64,000 bases of DNA from a bacterium (lineage in GTDB: Bacteria; Actinomycetota; Acidimicrobiia; Spongiisociales; Spongiisociaceae). The notes under the pieces are model-generated. The model searched no databases and was not told the DNA's origin. It saw only the letters and a list, made by a program, of their open reading frames with translations. The position numbers and the translations under genes are program-made. Location of the stretch: assembly GCA_028821235.1 (NCBI GenBank), contig JAPPGV010000017.1, positions 51,636-115,635 on the forward strand. The letters are read 5' to 3'. Positions 55,804 through 63,994 of this stretch are shown piece by piece (position 1 is the first letter of the stretch; each line of letters begins with the position of its first letter).

Positions 55804-57291
55804 ATGCTTCGGGTCATGTTCGCATCAACCAACTCCGTAGCCCTGGTCGGCGTAGAGGCGCGCGCCGTCAAGGTGGAGGCTCATGTCGGAGGAGGAGAGA
55901 AGGGCCGTCTGAACGTGGTGGGCTTGCCCGATACCGCGGTTCGGGAGGCCAAGGACCGGGTCATGGCGGCCATGTCGGTGGCCGGCTACCGATTCCCGCC
56001 GAAGACGGTGACGGTGAACCTGGCGCCGGCCGACCTTCCCAAGTCGGGGAGCGCGTACGACCTCCCCATAGCGCTGGCATTGCTGGCCGCCGCCGGCGAG
56101 ATCCCTAGGGGTGCCTGCCAGGTGGTCGCCCTGGGCGAGCTGGCTCTCGATGGGAGTATCCGGCCTGCTCGGGGCGGGCTCGGAGCGGCCATCGTGGCGT
56201 CGGACATGGGAGTTCCGTGCCTCCTACCCCCGGGCGCAGCCGAGGAGGCGAGCACTGTCTCGTCAGCCGAGGTCCGGATGGTGGGATCCCTGGGAGCCGC
56301 GATTGCGGCCGCGCTGGGAGAGGGTGAATTCCGGCCGCCGCTGCCGCCGGCCGAGCCGCCCACCGTGTCCATGCCCGACCTCTCGGAGGTTCGAGGCCAG
56401 CCGCTGGCCAAGCGGGCGCTCGAAGTGGCGGCCGCGGGAGGTCATCATCTGCTCCTGTCGGGCGCGCCGGGATCAGGCAAGACCATGCTGGCCCGATGCC
56501 TGCCGGGCGTGTTGCCGGCGCTCGACGAGCGCACCGCCCTGGAGGTGGCGCAGGTCTGGTCGTCAGCGGGGCGGCCGAGGCCGGCGTTGTTCCAGCCTCC
56601 TATCCGCTCGCCGCACCACACGGCCACCACGGCAGCCGTGATCGGCGGAGGATCGGGCATACCGGTGCCGGGTGAGGTCAGCATGGCGCACCGCGGCGTG
56701 CTCTTCCTGGATGAGCTCGGGGAGTTCCCGCCCAGCTTGCTGGACGCACTTCGCCAGCCGCTGGAGGAGGGTCAGGTCACCATCGCCCGCAAGGGTGTCT
56801 CGGTCACGTTCCCGTCCATGGTCCAGTTGGTGGCTGCTACCAACCCGTGCCCCTGCGGGTACGACGGTGACAACCGGCATGGGTGCTCGTGTTCGGACCG
56901 CATGAAGCAGCGCTACAGGCGGCGCCTGTCGGGGCCCCTGATGGACCGCTTCGATATCCGCATCAAGGTGAACAGGGTGGATCCGGACGCCATGATCGGC
57001 CCGCCCGAGGAGCCCTCCAGCGAGGTGGCCAAGCGGATCGCATCGGCCCGTGAGGCACAGGAGCTACGCGGTGCCAGCAACCGCAGCCTGAGCCGGACCG
57101 GCCTCGACTCGCTCGAGGTGGCCGTCGGCGCCCAGCGGTTGGTCGAGGGCGCCCTCCGGCACGGCAGCCTCACGGGGCGGGGCTTCGACCGGGTCCGGCG
57201 CCTGTCCCGAACGATCGCGGATCTCGCCGGATCTGTCGCCGTCGAGGAACCCCATGCCGCCGAGGCGCTGGCCCTGAGGGGGCTGGTATGA
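55804..57291 (+). CDS. comM: YifB/ComM-family Mg-chelatase-like AAA+ ATPase
   Basis: 495 residues from the ATG at 55804 (the ATG four codons later is also possible). The N-terminal Lon-like domain (SVALVGVEARAVKVEAHVGGG, NLAPADLPKSGSAYDLPIALALL) is followed by an AAA+ module with Walker A SGAPGSGKTMLARCLPG and HTATTAAVIGGG..., a zinc-knuckle-like CPCGYDGDNRHGCSCSD and a C-terminal lid. In Vibrio and Haemophilus ComM is a branch-migration helicase in natural transformation. It is coupled to dprA (ATGA). Confidence 0.93.
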   Translation: MLRVMFASTNSVALVGVEARAVKVEAHVGGGEKGRLNVVGLPDTAVREAKDRVMAAMSVAGYRFPPKTVTVNLAPADLPKSGSAYDLPIALALLAAAGEIPRGACQVVALGELALDGSIRPARGGLGAAIVASDMGVPCLLPPGAAEEASTVSSAEVRMVGSLGAAIAAALGEGEFRPPLPPAEPPTVSMPDLSEVRGQPLAKRALEVAAAGGHHLLLSGAPGSGKTMLARCLPGVLPALDERTALEVAQVWSSAGRPRPALFQPPIRSPHHTATTAAVIGGGSGIPVPGEVSMAHRGVLFLDELGEFPPSLLDALRQPLEEGQVTIARKGVSVTFPSMVQLVAATNPCPCGYDGDNRHGCSCSDRMKQRYRRRLSGPLMDRFDIRIKVNRVDPDAMIGPPEEPSSEVAKRIASAREAQELRGASNRSLSRTGLDSLEVAVGAQRLVEGALRHGSLTGRGFDRVRRLSRTIADLAGSVAVEEPHAAEALALRGLV

Positions 57292-58328
57292 CCTACGACC
57301 CCGACGCCCTCATCAGGCTGGCCCATGTCGGCATGCACCCCGATCGGCTTCGCAACCTCGTGAGCAAGGCCGGGACCCCGACGCGGGTGCTCAGGAAGAT
57401 CGAGATCGGCGAGTTGTCGGTCCCGGCCTTCGCCAGGGAAGCGGCGGCCGTCCCTGCGGACGAGCGGAGGGAGCAACTCGGCCGGGCCGGGATCGACTTT
57501 CTCGTTCCAGGCGGTGAGGGCTTTCCCGGCCGACTAGCCGACCTGGAGGACGCCCCGCTGTTCCTCTTCCGGAAGGGAGCGCCGTTCCGGGGCAAGGCGG
57601 TGGCGATCGTCGGCACCCGCGCCTGCACCACCTACGGGAGACGTCTGGCGGAGAGATACGGAGAGGCGGTGTCCCGAGCCGGCTGGTGGGTGGTGAGCGG
57701 GCTGGCCAAGGGCATCGACGGCGCCGCCCACCGCGGTTCGCTGCGCGGTCCCACGCCGGGTATCGCCGTGCTGGGCTCGGGGGTGGACGTGTGGTACCCG
57801 CGCCTGCATCGCGACCTCGGGATGTCGCTTCTTGAGGTTGGCGGTGCGGTGTGGAGCGAGGCGCCTCCGGGCGCCCGCCCGCTGGGCTGGCGCTTCCCGC
57901 CCCGGAACCGGCTCATATCGGGGATCGCCCATGCGGTGGTGGTGGTGGAGGCCGGCGCCAAGGGCGGTGCCTTGGTCACCGCCCGCATGGCCCTCGAGCA
58001 GGGCCGCGACATCTTCGCCACTCCGGGTGATGTAGGAAGGCTCAGCTCGCTGGGATGCAATCTGTTGATCAGGGACGGCGCCGTTCCCGTCCTAGACGCC
58101 GACGACCTGGTGGAGGGCCTGGAGCTGGCCATCGGGCCGGCACCCGGCGCCACGCCGGCCGAGGCATCTTCCGCAGTCGGTGACCCGGGCCTTCCCGTGG
58201 CCGAGTTCCTTGCGACGCTGGGCGAAGACCCTGTCGCAGGCATGGCCGAGCTAGGGCGCCTGATGGCTCAGGGGGCGGTGACGATCGACGGCGACGGGAT
58301 GGTGGTGGCACTTGGGCGCCGCGAGTAG
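57288..58328 (+). CDS. dprA: DNA-processing protein DprA
   Basis: 346 residues, ATG overlapping the comM stop. The Rossmann domain carries IVGTRACTTYGRRLAERYGEAVSRAGWWVVSGLAKGIDGAAHRGSLRG, EAPPGARPLGWRFPPRNRLISGIAHAVVVVEAGAKGGALVTARMALEQGRDIFATPGDV, followed by a C-terminal winged-helix (AEFLATLGEDPVAGMAELGRLM). DprA loads RecA on incoming single-stranded DNA. With comM it implies DNA uptake ability or a repair role. Confidence 0.95.
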   Translation: MTYDPDALIRLAHVGMHPDRLRNLVSKAGTPTRVLRKIEIGELSVPAFAREAAAVPADERREQLGRAGIDFLVPGGEGFPGRLADLEDAPLFLFRKGAPFRGKAVAIVGTRACTTYGRRLAERYGEAVSRAGWWVVSGLAKGIDGAAHRGSLRGPTPGIAVLGSGVDVWYPRLHRDLGMSLLEVGGAVWSEAPPGARPLGWRFPPRNRLISGIAHAVVVVEAGAKGGALVTARMALEQGRDIFATPGDVGRLSSLGCNLLIRDGAVPVLDADDLVEGLELAIGPAPGATPAEASSAVGDPGLPVAEFLATLGEDPVAGMAELGRLMAQGAVTIDGDGMVVALGRRE

Positions 58329-58357
58329 GGCCCCGTCCGCTTGGCTACGCTGGAGCC

Positions 58358-59101
58358 ATGCTATTGACGGTGCTGGGCGCCAACGGCACCTATCCGACCG
58401 CCGGGCGTCCCGCCTCCGGTTACCTGGTTTCGGACGGCGAGACGAATCTCTGGATGGACGCAGGGCCGGGCACCTACCTGGCCCTGTGCAGGGAGCTGGA
58501 CCCGATGGAGATCGACGCCGTGTTCCTATCCCATCGTCATCCTGACCACTGTTCCGACATCTTCGCCATGTACCACTCGATCGCCTACGGTCCGGGCCGG
58601 CGAGGCCGGATCCGGGTGGTCTGCCCGGATGGCCTGCCGGAAGCGCTGGCCGCGTTCCTGCAGCACCCGGCCGCGTTGGACAGCGCCTTCGAGTTCGTCA
58701 CCGCGGGCGACGGCGACTCGGTCCGGTTGGGATCGATGGACGTCTCGATGGTGCGGACCAACCATCCTCCGCCCACCCTGGCCCCGCGCGTTTCGGCGGG
58801 AGACCGTTCCGTCACCTACACCGCCGACACCGGCCCGAGCGACGCAGTCGCCTCGCACGCGGCGGGATCCGAGATGTTGCTGGCCGAGGCCACCATGACC
58901 GGCCGGAGGGGCCCCGACTCCTACCCCCATCACATGACCGGCGCCGAAGCCGGGGCCATGGCCGCGGCAGCCGGAGTGGGGTGTCTCGTGCTCACACACA
59001 TCCCCGCCCATGAGGACCCCGACCGGATCCTGTCGGAAGCGGAGTCCGAGTTCGATGGCCGGGTGGCGCTGGCCGTGCCCGGCGCTCGCATGACGGTGTG
59101 A
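58358..59101 (+). CDS. MBL-fold hydrolase, Rv1339-like putative cyclic-nucleotide phosphodiesterase
   Basis: 247 residues of the metallo-beta-lactamase fold. The metal motif SHRHPDHCSD sits at about 58-65, with later ligands TADTGPS and LTHIPAHEDP. The position before rph and rdgB matches Rv1339 of Mycobacterium tuberculosis, reported to degrade cyclic nucleotides; the same activity here is inference from order and family. It starts 29 bases after dprA. Confidence 0.82.
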   Translation: MLLTVLGANGTYPTAGRPASGYLVSDGETNLWMDAGPGTYLALCRELDPMEIDAVFLSHRHPDHCSDIFAMYHSIAYGPGRRGRIRVVCPDGLPEALAAFLQHPAALDSAFEFVTAGDGDSVRLGSMDVSMVRTNHPPPTLAPRVSAGDRSVTYTADTGPSDAVASHAAGSEMLLAEATMTGRRGPDSYPHHMTGAEAGAMAAAAGVGCLVLTHIPAHEDPDRILSEAESEFDGRVALAVPGARMTV

Positions 59102-59120
59102 TGGGCCGGGTGGTGTGCAT

Positions 59121-59831
59121 ATGACCGGCTCGAGAGGGAGACCGGCCGACGAGTTGCGGCCGATCAGGATCACCCGGGGCTACACGGAGATGACCCCCGG
59201 CTCGGTGTTGATCGAGATGGGTCGGACGGTGGTGCTGGCCACCGCTTCGATCGCGGACAAGGTGCCGCCCTGGATGCGGAATACCAACCGGGGATGGGTG
59301 AAGGCCGAGTACGCCATGCTCCCGGGATCCGGTAACCAGCGCATCTCGCGGGGTTCCTATACATCAGGGCGGCCCAAGGAGATCTCCCGCCTCATCGGTC
59401 GTTCCCTTCGCGCGGTGGTGGCCCTGGGGAAGATGGCCGACACCATGGTCGTGGTGGACTGCGATGTGATCCAGGCCGACGGGGGAACGCGCACGGCGGC
59501 GGTCAACGCCGGATGGATCGCCCTTCACGACGCCTTGGAATGGGCTGTATCCGAGGGGCGCCTGGCAGCCAACCCGCTGCTCGATCGGGTGGCCGCCATC
59601 TCGGTGGGGTTGGTGGGAGGCGTGGCGTTGCTCGACCTGGAATACGAGGACGACGTGGCGGCCTCGGTGGACCTCAACGTGGTCATGACCGGGCGTGGCC
59701 TGCTGGTGGAGGTCCAGGGCACCGCAGAACAACTCCCGTTCAGCCGGGCCGAGCTGGATGAGCTCCTGGACCTGGCCGCGGCGGGGATCTCCCGGATCGC
59801 AGACCTCCAGGCGGAGTTGGTGGCCGGGTGA
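59121..59831 (+). CDS. rph: Ribonuclease PH
   Basis: 236 residues from the ATG at 59121 (a GTG two codons upstream is in frame). Motifs: DELRPIRITRGYTEMTPGSVLIEMGRT, WVKAEYAMLPGSGNQRISRG, KEISRLIGRSLRAVV and DCDVIQADGGTRTAAVNAG. A phosphorolytic exonuclease that trims tRNA 3' ends. It overlaps rdgB (GTGA). Confidence 0.95.
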   Translation: MTGSRGRPADELRPIRITRGYTEMTPGSVLIEMGRTVVLATASIADKVPPWMRNTNRGWVKAEYAMLPGSGNQRISRGSYTSGRPKEISRLIGRSLRAVVALGKMADTMVVVDCDVIQADGGTRTAAVNAGWIALHDALEWAVSEGRLAANPLLDRVAAISVGLVGGVALLDLEYEDDVAASVDLNVVMTGRGLLVEVQGTAEQLPFSRAELDELLDLAAAGISRIADLQAELVAG

Positions 59832-60448
59832 GCCATCCGGTCATAGACCGCGCCGTGGTGGCGTCCAAGAACCCGGACAAGATCACCGAACTGGAGGCGT
59901 TGCTGACCCGCCGCGGCCTGGTCGGCGAGGTGGTCCGCGGGCTGGAGTGGCCCGATGTGGTGGAGGACGCACCCACGCTGGAGGGCAACGCCCTCCTCAA
60001 GGCCCGCCAGGTGGCGCGGAGCACCGGCCTGCCCTCGATCGCTGACGACACGGGTCTCGAAGTGGACGCTCTGGGCGGAGCGCCGGGAGTCCACACGGCC
60101 CGGTATTCGGGGCCGGATGCCACCTACCGATCGAACGTGGACGCACTCCTGGCAGCCCTGCGGGGCGTGGAGGATCGGACCGCCCGCTTCCGCACCGTGG
60201 TGGTGGCAATCCTGGCGGACGGCGCCGAAGTTGTCGCGGAGGGAGAGCTGGTCGGTGAGATCGCCCTGCAGCGGCGCGGATCCGCAGGCTTCGGATACGA
60301 CCCGGTCTTCGACGTGGGCGGCCGCACCCTGGCCGAGATGGATCAGCAGGAGAAGGACCAGATCAGCCACCGGGCTCGGGCCATCCAGGCCCTCACGGAT
60401 GCCCTGGCGGCCGGAGAACGCCTGGTTGTTTCACAGACACATCGCTAG
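59828..60448 (+). CDS. rdgB: dITP/XTP pyrophosphatase RdgB
   Basis: 206 residues from a GTG overlapping the rph stop. Motifs: VVASKNPDKITELEALL, LEGNALLKARQVARSTGLPSIADDTGLEVDALGGAPGVHTARYSG, GFGYDPVFDVGGRTLAEM and KDQISHRARAIQAL. It hydrolyses non-canonical dITP and XTP to keep them out of DNA. It is the last gene of the core part of the window, 10 bases before a tRNA gene. Confidence 0.95.
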   Translation: MSHPVIDRAVVASKNPDKITELEALLTRRGLVGEVVRGLEWPDVVEDAPTLEGNALLKARQVARSTGLPSIADDTGLEVDALGGAPGVHTARYSGPDATYRSNVDALLAALRGVEDRTARFRTVVVAILADGAEVVAEGELVGEIALQRRGSAGFGYDPVFDVGGRTLAEMDQQEKDQISHRARAIQALTDALAAGERLVVSQTHR

Positions 60449-60458
60449 AGTGGCCCGT

Positions 60459-60532
60459 GGGTCGCTAGCTCAATCTGGCAGAGCAACGGACTCTTAATCC
60501 GCAGGTTCCGGGTTCGAGTCCCGGGCGACCCA
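60459..60532 (+). tRNA. tRNA-Lys (anticodon CUU)
   Basis: 74 bases forming a cloverleaf: acceptor GGGTCGC/GCGACCC, D arm GCTC...GAGC, anticodon loop CTCTTAA with anticodon CTT, T arm CCGGGTTCGAGTCCCGG and discriminator A. The base pair at the base of the anticodon stem is A-C. CCA is not encoded. It reads AAG codons. An integrase follows 262 bases downstream, so the 3' half probably serves as the attachment site. Confidence 0.93.
60510..60532 (+). other. Probable attL site in the tRNA-Lys 3' end
   Basis: P4-type integrases recombine in the T arm and acceptor end of tRNA genes, restoring the gene. The integrase gene points away from the tRNA 262 bases downstream. No second copy of this segment is found before 64000, so the other junction (attR) must be outside the window. 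Boundaries are inferred. Confidence 0.5.
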
Positions 60533-60674
60533 CTCGTTTCTCTCTGTTTCATCATGTAGCAGTTAGTTGCAACGTCCCAGGTCAGAGGGTGGTTTGGTAT
60601 AGAGATACACGGACTGCACCACTCATTCACCTCGTTGCTTGAGGTTTCCGGATGTTGCGGGTAGTCTCATCTGT

Positions 60675-60809
60675 ATGAGGGACAAGATGAGGTACAATCC
60701 TTGGCAATTCTCCAGGATCTTTGAGTCGCGCGGACTCTCTCAATCCCTCGTATTGTCCCACGACTTGCCTGGCAACGGACCGAGGCAACAGAAATGGAAC
60801 GGAACATGA
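60675..60809 (+). CDS. 44-codon ORF overlapping the integrase start (possible leader peptide)
   Basis: ATG at 60675, MRDKMRYNPWQFSRIFESRG and on to a TGA at 60807-60809. The stop overlaps an in-frame ATG of the integrase (60806) as ATGA. No ribosome site is obvious and no similarity is known. It may be a small excisionase-like or leader peptide, or chance. Kept because of the exact coupling geometry. Confidence 0.25.
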   Translation: MRDKMRYNPWQFSRIFESRGLSQSLVLSHDLPGNGPRQQKWNGT

Positions 60810-61972
60810 CCAGGAACAGGAAGGCACTCACGGCACAGTTCGTGAGGTCTGTCATCAAGCCGGGCAAGTACTACGACGGACGCGGCGACGGTCTCGTTCT
60901 GAGAGTTGCCCCCGGAGGGTCGAAGCAATGGGTGTGGCGGGGGACTGTTCAGGGTCGAAGACGTGATTACGGACTCGGAGCTGTCCGCTACACGAGCCTG
61001 GCCGAAGCGCGGCGTATTGCGTTCGAGTATCGCAAGGTCGCAAGGCAGGGTGGGGACCCGAGATACGAGCGTAACCTGCAGCAGATTCCCACATTCGAAA
61101 CCGCCGCCGAGGTGGTGATCGGACTCTACGGGGCGAAGTGGAAGCCCGGCAGTCGATCAGCTGACCAGTGGCGCCAGTCACTCAATGACTATGTGTATCA
61201 GGCATTGGGATCGAAGCGCGTCGACCAGATCACCACCGCTGATGTGATGGCGATCCTCACACCGATCTGGGCAACCAAACCGACCACGGCCAAGCGGGTA
61301 CGGCAACGCATCTCGGCCGTGATGGCATGGGCCATAGCGGAGGGCCACCGCGGAGACGATCCGGCAGGGTCCACCATCACCAAGGCACTTCCAAAGACTA
61401 ACGGCCCGAGGAAGAATCTCGCATCTGTTCCTCACCGTAAGGCCTCCGTAGCGCTGCGGAGGATCCGTGCGGCGGCGGGGCATCCGCCGGTGCGGATGGC
61501 GACAGAGTTTGCGATCCTAACCGCAGTTCGCTCCGGGGAGGTACGGGGTGCTCACTGGACGGAGATAGACCAGCAGGCGGCTATATGGATCATTCCGGCC
61601 GAACGGATGAAGGCGGGCCGTGAGCACCGCGTTCCGCTTGTCTCTGTGGCTCTCAGCGTCCTTTCCGAGGCTGCGGAGTACGGAGACCCGTCCGACCCCG
61701 CGGCGTTCGTGTTCCCGAGCGCCAAGGGCGGCGAACTCGGACCCTGGCAGCTGTCGAAGCTAGTGTCCGGTCTCGATCTCGGCGGTACATTGCACGGATT
61801 CCGCAGCACGTTCCGAGATTGGGCCGCTGACCAGTCGGTGCCCAGGGAGATCGCAGAGTTGTGCTTGGCTCATCGGATCGGGTCGGCTGCCGAGCAAGCC
61901 TACGCGCGAGGGGACGTTCTTGAGCGGCGCCGTGAGGTCATGGAGGCTTGGGCACAATACCTCACCCGCTAA
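60794..61972 (+). CDS. P4-type tyrosine recombinase/integrase
   Basis: 392 residues from the ATG at 60794 with a GAGG eight bases upstream (60806 is an alternative). N-terminal arm-type DNA-binding domain (DUF4102-like, about 10-95: KYYDGRGDGLVLRVAPGGSKQWVWRG), core-binding domain (about 100-205), catalytic domain with Arg246 (AVRSGEVRG), Lys273, His334 and Arg337 (LHGFRSTFRDW), His360 and nucleophile Tyr370 (QAYARGD). All residues are present, so it should be active. It integrates the island into tRNA-Lys. Its base composition is visibly less GC-rich than the core genes. Confidence 0.92.
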   Translation: MERNMTRNRKALTAQFVRSVIKPGKYYDGRGDGLVLRVAPGGSKQWVWRGTVQGRRRDYGLGAVRYTSLAEARRIAFEYRKVARQGGDPRYERNLQQIPTFETAAEVVIGLYGAKWKPGSRSADQWRQSLNDYVYQALGSKRVDQITTADVMAILTPIWATKPTTAKRVRQRISAVMAWAIAEGHRGDDPAGSTITKALPKTNGPRKNLASVPHRKASVALRRIRAAAGHPPVRMATEFAILTAVRSGEVRGAHWTEIDQQAAIWIIPAERMKAGREHRVPLVSVALSVLSEAAEYGDPSDPAAFVFPSAKGGELGPWQLSKLVSGLDLGGTLHGFRSTFRDWAADQSVPREIAELCLAHRIGSAAEQAYARGDVLERRREVMEAWAQYLTR

Positions 61973-61991
61973 CCGGGTAGCCACACCTTGT

Positions 61992-62987
61992 TCAGTTCCC
62001 GGTCAGGGGTGTTGTGGTGGTGGGTTGGTAGGGGGTGAGGACGGCTTCGGCGCCGGCGAGGATGGACGCGCATGATGGATGGTCGGGATTCAGACTGAGC
62101 CTGTCGATGTAGCGTTTGACATGGGCTGCGTACCAGCGGACGTTAGCGGCGGGCTCTCCCATGTCGCGTATGTCCTGGGCGGATGAGACACCGAGGTCGG
62201 TCAGCGCTTCCCGCAGTTCTTTGTACACCTCGCAGTAGTCCTCGAAGGGAGTCGGATAGAAGTTCAGTCGTCCCCGCTTGGCTAACGCGTTTTCCAGTTT
62301 GGCGTAACCGGCGCGTCCTGGCTCCACCTCATAAGACGGGTCCGCTAACGCGAGTCCTATCACGGACGCCTCGGCATCAGCGGGGCCCATGGGAGTCCAC
62401 CCCTCGGGAAAGTGGTCCCAGCTGGTGACGTTGTCGTAGTACCGCATTTCGATCCTGAAGGTTTCTTTGTTGCATTCGGTGGCGGGAAGGCCTTCCCATG
62501 TGCTGGGGAGGCGGTGGTCCCAGGTGGGATGAAGCACCCGGCGGGGAACCGGCGGGCCCGCAGGGGTCGTGGAGGTGGTCGATGACACCACCCGAATAGT
62601 CGTCGTGGTCGGGGCTTGTCCGGCTTGCGCAGCGGCTTGTTCGGGTTCGGGTGATGGCAGGGTGGTGTCGGTCACCGCAATGTCTTGGTCCTGGGATGTC
62701 CGGTCTGCTTCGGCACCGGACTGAGCTGCTGCGGTGCTGGTGGTGTCGGTGGCCTCTATCCCGTAACCCGTCACCTCCCCCGATCCCACTCCTGTCGTGG
62801 TGGTTGCTTCGGACGCCGTTACGGGCTCGTTGACAGGCTGTGTCGTATCCCGAGTGCCGGTGTTCTGGTTCTGGGCGCCCAATGCGGAAACGACCGAAAA
62901 GACACCCACAGCGGTGAAAGCGGCCAAGGCTGCGCCTATCAGCCATGGCTTGCTGGTCGTTCGGTGGCCTGTGCCTTCTCCGGGCAT
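61992..62987 (-). CDS. Membrane-anchored Thr-rich exported protein of the island, function unknown
   Basis: 331 residues from the ATG at 62987, which has a strong GGGAGG site 8 bases upstream; an ATG 18 codons earlier is less likely. One N-terminal membrane helix (about 16-36), a Thr/Ser/Ala/Gln low-complexity stalk (about 40-150) and a C-terminal globular part (about 165-318) with DHFPEGWTPMGPADAEASVIGLALADPSYEV and six or so cysteines or aromatic residues. No family recognised. It is the first island gene after the integrase, in the opposite orientation. Confidence 0.65.
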   Translation of the reverse strand: MPGEGTGHRTTSKPWLIGAALAAFTAVGVFSVVSALGAQNQNTGTRDTTQPVNEPVTASEATTTTGVGSGEVTGYGIEATDTTSTAAAQSGAEADRTSQDQDIAVTDTTLPSPEPEQAAAQAGQAPTTTTIRVVSSTTSTTPAGPPVPRRVLHPTWDHRLPSTWEGLPATECNKETFRIEMRYYDNVTSWDHFPEGWTPMGPADAEASVIGLALADPSYEVEPGRAGYAKLENALAKRGRLNFYPTPFEDYCEVYKELREALTDLGVSSAQDIRDMGEPAANVRWYAAHVKRYIDRLSLNPDHPSCASILAGAEAVLTPYQPTTTTPLTGN

Positions 62988-63230
62988 GGCGTTCACCTCC
63001 CGCCCGCTGCGCGGATGGTTCTGATCGTAGCTGTGTGCCACACGCTGACATGTGGTCGGAGCGCCGGCCGCGGGTGCGGAGAAAGGGTGTCAGGTTTGAG
63101 GAAGGGGAGGGTCGTGGCCGGTTCCGCACGGTAGGTGTGGGTAGTGTTCCCGGAGCCGCTCGGTCGCTGGGACCGCCGGGGAGGCGGGATGCCGCCCTAG
63201 GGCCGGTGGGGGTTTGGTGTTGTGTTCGTT

Positions 63231-63487
63231 TCAGGCTGCGGGGGATAGGTTGTCGGCCCAGTCGTAGATGTCTTGTTCCCGCCAGCCCACCGCTCGGGTG
63301 TGTTCCCCGCCCAAGCGGATGGGTGGGGGAATGACCCGTCCCGTTCCCGACGCCAAATTGTGGTTCTGCTCAACCGGATGATCTCGAGGGCTTCGGGCAG
63401 TCTCACCACCCGCCCACCACCGGGAGGTGGCATCGCCGACTGCTGATAGTCGGCACTCGCCCGGCTGTTGTGGGTCTGGTCCTTCAT
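63231..63487 (-). pseudogene. AlpA-family excisionase, frameshifted
   Basis: One frame (ATG at 63487 or 63433) encodes GRVVRLPEALEIIRLSRTTIWRRERDGSFPHP, the AlpA winged-helix start. The adjacent frame then continues with PIRLGGEHTRAVGWREQDIYDWADNL, the rest of the domain. The switch is at the C-rich sequence around 63322-63333 (minus strand TTCCCCCACCC), consistent with loss of one C. AlpA-like proteins direct excision of tRNA-linked islands. It could be a real mutation, an assembly error or a -1 frameshift. Confidence 0.65.
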
Positions 63488-63950
63488 CCTCCTTTCCTTC
63501 CTTCCTTTCTTGCTCATAGCCGGCGGTTGTGTGCCAGCCCTCTGTGGTCTCCCCTCCGAATTGGACGAGGATGGGGTGGGTTGTTCTCATCGAACATACC
63601 GAAGCGGTTCCCCGGCCCGGTCGCGTACCCACCGCCTTGGGGTCGCGCTCATGCGCGACCAGTCGCGCATCCACCCTACAGCGGTCGCGTATCCCTCTGA
63701 CCATGCCTGCTACTGGCAGTGCCGCGGCAGAAAGGAAGGGCTACGGCCACGCCAAGAGCGCCTACGGGCAGCGACCGGTCGTTGGCTGGGTGTCGACCGC
63801 CACAGGGCCCAACGGATCATCCGGATCGAGACAACGGAAACCGAACGTCCGGACCGAGGGACTGTGACCCTACCCCATGTGCCGTTGGTGGTGCCTGAGA
63901 TCGAAGGAGGACACATGTTCCGCGAGGGGCGTCAACTGTGGTTGAGATGT
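63488..63950. other. Island stretch without recognisable gene
   Basis: Several overlapping open frames of 70-160 codons occur on both strands, none with a recognisable domain, consistent with degraded sequence. One plus-strand frame runs to 63953 and its end lies at the boundary of the repeat region at the right edge, so it may be the stub of a gene cut by an insertion sequence. Confidence 0.35.
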
Positions 63951-63954
63951 TGAT

Positions 63955-63994
63955 GGTCATTGAAAATCCCCGGAGTTGATCACTGAAATTCCCC
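63955..63994. repeat. Tandem terminal-type repeats, probable IS21-like insertion sequence end
   Basis: GGTCATTGAAAATCCCC (63955-63971) and GATCACTGAAATTCCCC (63978-63994) match at 14 of 17 positions with a 23-base period. IS21-family elements carry several such repeats at each end, with TGAAA and TCCCC cores. The window ends here, so no transposase gene is visible. Confidence 0.5.

Noticed and set aside
63197..63230. Frame 63197-63517 on the minus strand as an intact AlpA gene
   Set aside because: After the C run its residues lose all similarity while the adjacent frame continues the domain, so the real gene is frameshifted.
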